DNA of 44,023 nt from Pseudomonadota bacterium (GTDB taxonomy: Bacteria; Pseudomonadota; Gammaproteobacteria; Burkholderiales; Burkholderiaceae_C), in contig JAEWBU010000379.1 of the NCBI GenBank assembly GCA_023390985.1, positions 1 to 44,023 on the forward strand, given 5' to 3'. Made by a program: the position numbers and the translations under genes. The notes below the pieces were generated by a model, which saw only the letters and a program-made list of their open reading frames with translations, did no database searches and was not told where the DNA came from. Shown here in pieces: positions 41,571-44,023 of the stretch (position 1 is the stretch's first letter; each line of letters begins with the position of its first letter).

Positions 41571-42434
41571 TCACGAGCCATCCCGGGCCCGCGGGACCGG
41601 CAGCACCAGGACGTCGGCCGTGCTGCCCGAGAGGACCTGGCGGGTCACGTTGCCCAGGAAGAAATCCGCGAGCAGGCCGCGCTGGCGCTTGCCGATCACG
41701 ACCAGGTCGGCGCCCAGGGCACGTTGCCGGCCCAGCACGGCGTCCGCGGGATCGCCGAACCCCACCGAAGCCGCGCCGGCATCGGCGCCGGCAGCGGCGA
41801 GCAGTTGGCCGAGCGCCGAACGGGCCTCGCCCAGCGCGTTCGGACCCGCGGGCTGTGCGCCCTCGGGCGGACGCACGGGGCGAGCGTCGGAGCTCACCGC
41901 GTGGAACGCTTCCAGTTGCGCGCCCGGGGCGATGTCCCTGGCCGTGGCGATCGTGGCTTGCGCGAGCGGTTCGAGGTCCACGCACGCGAGCACCTTCGCG
42001 TACCGGCCATCGCTGCGAGCTTCCGCGGGCCCTTGCGCGAATGCGGCGTCGACGATTCGCTTGACGATGAGCGTGGGCGTGCGGCAAAGGCGGATCAGCC
42101 GGTCCATCGCCACCCCCGCGATCTTCCCCGTGAGCGGATCGTCGCGCGACGATCCCATCACCACCAGGTTCGATTCGCGGGTGTGCTGCACCAGGTGCTT
42201 GAGCAGGTCGCCGGCGGCCACTTCGGCGGTCGCGCGGATGCCGAGCCGGCCGCGCAACTGGCCGCACAGCTGTTCCACCTCCGCCTGCGCGGCGGGCAGC
42301 AGCCTGGCATCGCGTTCGACGTGCAGGACGCGCAAGGCCCATCCATGCTGCCGCGCGAGCAATGCCGCCCGGCGGGCGGCGTTGTTGCCGGCGGTCGTGA
42401 GGGTGCCTGCCACCAGGATCTCGGCGTGCGTCAT
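41571..42434 (-). CDS. Tandem universal stress protein
   Basis: A 287-residue protein with two Usp domains, about 1-125 and 150-287. Each ends in the Usp nucleotide-loop region: GSSRDDPLTGKIAGVAMDRL and GKRQRGLLADFFLGNVTRQV. In the second the first glycine of the G-x2-G-x9-G-S/T motif is glutamine, so ATP binding may be weak. Usp proteins modulate survival under starvation, oxidative or envelope stress. The start at 42434 overlaps the stop of the spermidine-synthase fusion gene (ATGA), so it is translationally coupled to polyamine synthesis; the long upstream open frame is an antisense-type artefact. Confidence 0.88.
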   Translation of the reverse strand: MTHAEILVAGTLTTAGNNAARRAALLARQHGWALRVLHVERDARLLPAAQAEVEQLCGQLRGRLGIRATAEVAAGDLLKHLVQHTRESNLVVMGSSRDDPLTGKIAGVAMDRLIRLCRTPTLIVKRIVDAAFAQGPAEARSDGRYAKVLACVDLEPLAQATIATARDIAPGAQLEAFHAVSSDARPVRPPEGAQPAGPNALGEARSALGQLLAAAGADAGAASVGFGDPADAVLGRQRALGADLVVIGKRQRGLLADFFLGNVTRQVLSGSTADVLVLPVPRARDGS

Positions 42435-43663
42435 GTCAGTTCGCGATAGAAGTTGGGGAGGGCGAAAAGGCCGGCGTGCACCGACGGGTTGTAGTAGCGC
42501 AGGTCGTCGATCGCCCTGCGCCGCAAGCGGTCGGCGAGTTCGAGCGGCGCCAGCGACGGAGGTTCCAGGTGGTCGGACGCGACCGCCATGCCCCAGTACG
42601 CGCCGTACAGCGGGATGTGCAGTCCGTAGGGCGACACGATCCGGAAGGTCTCGCGGAGCGACCGCATCAGCGATTGCACCTGCCCGGCTTCGAAGAACGG
42701 CGCGCCCAGGTGGAGCACCACCGCGCCGCCCGGCGCCAGGATGCGCTTCAGGCGCGACAGGAACCCCTGCGTGTACAGAGGGCCCGCCGGCGTTTCCGGG
42801 TCGGTGAGGTCCAGCAGCACGAGATCGAAGCTGTCGTCGGTGGTGTCGACGAACAGTTCGCCGTCCTCGCAGAGGACGCGCACCCGCGGATCGTCGAGCG
42901 CGCCGCGGTGGATGCCGGCGAGCTCGCGCCGGGCCACCTCGATCACCTCGGCATCCAGGTCGACCAGGGTGATGCTTTCCACCGGGCCGTGCTTGAGCAG
43001 TTCCTCCGCCGCGCCACCGTCGCCGCCACCGAGGATCAGGGCCCGCTCGGGGAACGGGTGGGCCAATGCCGCCGGATGCACCAGGGCCTCGTGATAGAAG
43101 AATTCGTCCTTCTCGGACGTCATGAAGCGGCCGTCCAGGCGCAGCGTGCGACCGAGCTGGGCCGACTCCAGCAGCTCCATGTGCTGGTGCGGGGTCCGCG
43201 TGGACAGCAGCCGGCGCTGGAACCGGAAGCCGTACACGCTGTGGTCGTTCAGGTCTTCGAGCACGAGCTCGTCCCCGTCGGTGTCCGCGCGGGGCCTGCC
43301 GCGGTGGAGGTGCTGGCGGCGCGAGCGCCCGGGCTGGAATGCGTCCTCCAGCCCGGACACCAGCCGCCGCGCCTTGTCCGAGTTGTCCTCGCTGAAGTTG
43401 CAGACGTACACGTCCAGCGTGATGCCTCCGAGTTCCGGCCAGGTGTGCACGGCCAGGTGCGACTCGGCCAGCAGCAGCATGCCCGTCACGCCGCCGGGCG
43501 AACCCGCGTGGTCGGGGAACCGGTGCCAACGGTCGGCGACGACCGTCAGGCCCGCCGCGATGGTGAGCGTCGTGCACAGCTCGGAAAGGCGCGCGGGGTC
43601 GGTGAGCAGGGCGGGATCGCAGCGGCAGCCGTCGAGATCGGCGGTCAGGTGAAGTCCTTCCAT
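42431..43663 (-). CDS. speE: S-adenosylmethionine decarboxylase-spermidine synthase fusion
   Basis: A 410-residue bifunctional polyamine enzyme. Residues 1-115 are a bacterial AdoMet decarboxylase: the self-cleaving serine that becomes the pyruvoyl group is S68 in ESHLAVHTWPE, with processing H73 and catalytic C88 (VYVCNF) at the same spacings as in Thermotoga SpeD (63, 68, 83). Residues 135-410 are an aminopropyltransferase: DEFFYHEALVHPA, LILGGGDGGAAEELL (dcAdoMet site), VDLDAEV and the catalytic acids in LLDLTDPETPAGPLYT (D285, D288). One chain would therefore make and use decarboxylated AdoMet. The ATG at 43663 lies seven bases after the upstream stop. Confidence 0.9.
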   Translation of the reverse strand: MEGLHLTADLDGCRCDPALLTDPARLSELCTTLTIAAGLTVVADRWHRFPDHAGSPGGVTGMLLLAESHLAVHTWPELGGITLDVYVCNFSEDNSDKARRLVSGLEDAFQPGRSRRQHLHRGRPRADTDGDELVLEDLNDHSVYGFRFQRRLLSTRTPHQHMELLESAQLGRTLRLDGRFMTSEKDEFFYHEALVHPAALAHPFPERALILGGGDGGAAEELLKHGPVESITLVDLDAEVIEVARRELAGIHRGALDDPRVRVLCEDGELFVDTTDDSFDLVLLDLTDPETPAGPLYTQGFLSRLKRILAPGGAVVLHLGAPFFEAGQVQSLMRSLRETFRIVSPYGLHIPLYGAYWGMAVASDHLEPPSLAPLELADRLRRRAIDDLRYYNPSVHAGLFALPNFYRELT

Positions 43664-43670
43664 CGCCCCC

Positions 43671-44023
43671 TCACTCCGCCGGCGGCTGGTACCGCGCCAG
43701 CCACATGGAGACGTGCACGTCGCCGTCCGTCGCGGCGGCGGCCGCACCGCTGAAGCCGAGGAGGCGGCCGAGCTCGGCCTGGGCGCGCAGCACGCTGCGC
43801 CGGGCCTGCAACTCCACCTCCTGCAGCCGTGCGCCGCGAGAACGCAGGTCCTGCGCGAGCGGCTGCCAATGCGCGAGCGGAGCATCGACACGGACGAACA
43901 TCAGCGGCTCCATCGGCAGGCCGCTGTGCGCGTCCACGAAGCGGTGCGCCTCGGCCTCGCCGAAGACCAGCGCCGTGCCGGGCGGCATGGCCCCGGCGAG
44001 CGCCGCCCGGCCCTGGGCCAGGG
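43671..44023 (-). CDS. Unknown protein of the polyamine operon, N-terminus beyond window
   Basis: The minus frame is open to the window end and its C-terminal 117 residues are visible; an ATG at 43988 is possible but upstream codons (LAQGRAALAGA) read like protein, so the gene probably continues. It contains PPGTALVFGEAEAHRFVDAH, FVRVDAPLAHWQPLAQDL and a conserved-looking end HVSMWLARYQPPAE. No family is recognised. It ends seven bases before the SpeD-SpeE fusion gene, so it is part of the same transcript and is a candidate polyamine- or membrane-stress-related protein. Confidence 0.6.
   Translation of the reverse strand, partial: LAQGRAALAGAMPPGTALVFGEAEAHRFVDAHSGLPMEPLMFVRVDAPLAHWQPLAQDLRSRGARLQEVELQARRSVLRAQAELGRLLGFSGAAAAATDGDVHVSMWLARYQPPAE

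Noticed and set aside
42435..43577. Long upstream extension of the universal stress protein frame
   Set aside because: It overlaps the SpeD-SpeE fusion in another frame and is low-complexity; the ATG at 42434 overlaps the upstream stop and begins the Usp fold.

Overview
The window is 44 kb of compact, very GC-rich bacterial DNA. Intergenic gaps are all under 300 bases, and most reading frames show the strong GC-third-position bias that also opens long antisense frames. The gene content points to a betaproteobacterium of the Burkholderiales, most like Comamonadaceae (Ramlibacter/Variovorax type). It has a TctC/Bug-type binding protein beside a LysR regulator, a QueE with the C-X14-C-X2-C cluster motif known from Burkholderia, a secreted PHB depolymerase and a queCDE operon. 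I saw no rRNA, tRNA, insertion sequence, prophage or CRISPR array. The taxonomic placement is inference.

Layout. 1-1561: the start of a glycine-zipper protein, then a damaged divergent pair, a LysR regulator and an EamA transporter that both lost their 5' ends at one junction. 1543-4180 (minus): an FKBP isomerase, 3-methyladenine glycosylase and MFS exporter run. 4305-5933: an AarF/UbiB-like kinase. 6106-7804 (minus): queC-queE-queD joined by ATGA overlaps, making the 7-deazaguanine precursor of queuosine. 7984-12456: a CPA1 antiporter, a circularly permuted PHB depolymerase, a 3-hydroxyisobutyrate-dehydrogenase-like enzyme and a membrane-anchored unknown.

12510-19250 is a catabolic island for a sugar acid. 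A LysR regulator is divergent from TctC, a PdxA-family dehydrogenase, an enolase-superfamily (rhamnonate/lyxonate type) dehydratase, a UxaA/GarD-type dehydratase and a DHDPS-family enzyme resembling L-2-keto-3-deoxyarabonate dehydratase. The simplest reading is uptake of an aldonic or aldaric acid, dehydration to a 2-keto-3-deoxy acid and conversion to alpha-ketoglutarate semialdehyde. The PdxA has no kinase partner here.

19253-27207 (minus) is a stress and detoxification block: hemerythrin, formaldehyde-dehydrogenase-like ADH, DJ-1/PfpI protein with a hydrophobic tail, a second zinc ADH, a tail-anchored 188-aa unknown, KatG, a DUF1326 protein and a CHRD lipoprotein. The hemerythrin and the second ADH share a duplicated leader, a 19-base block placed 87 and 90 bases from the start codons. 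27452-32054 holds a K-channel-like protein whose filter reads GAS in place of GYG, a stand-alone hemA, a secreted single-cysteine MsrA, an aldo/keto reductase and an FmdB-like zinc ribbon.

32154-38480: a MocR regulator faces a soluble multi-PAS histidine kinase across a possible operator, followed by CreA, a secreted TonB-C protein and two OsmC-like proteins without a second catalytic cysteine. 38566-44023 (minus): a flavin monooxygenase coupled to a membrane-anchored unknown, exonuclease III with a 58-aa glycine-rich protein, and a polyamine operon. In that operon AdoMet decarboxylase and spermidine synthase are one polypeptide, lying between an unknown protein that runs off the end and a tandem universal stress protein.
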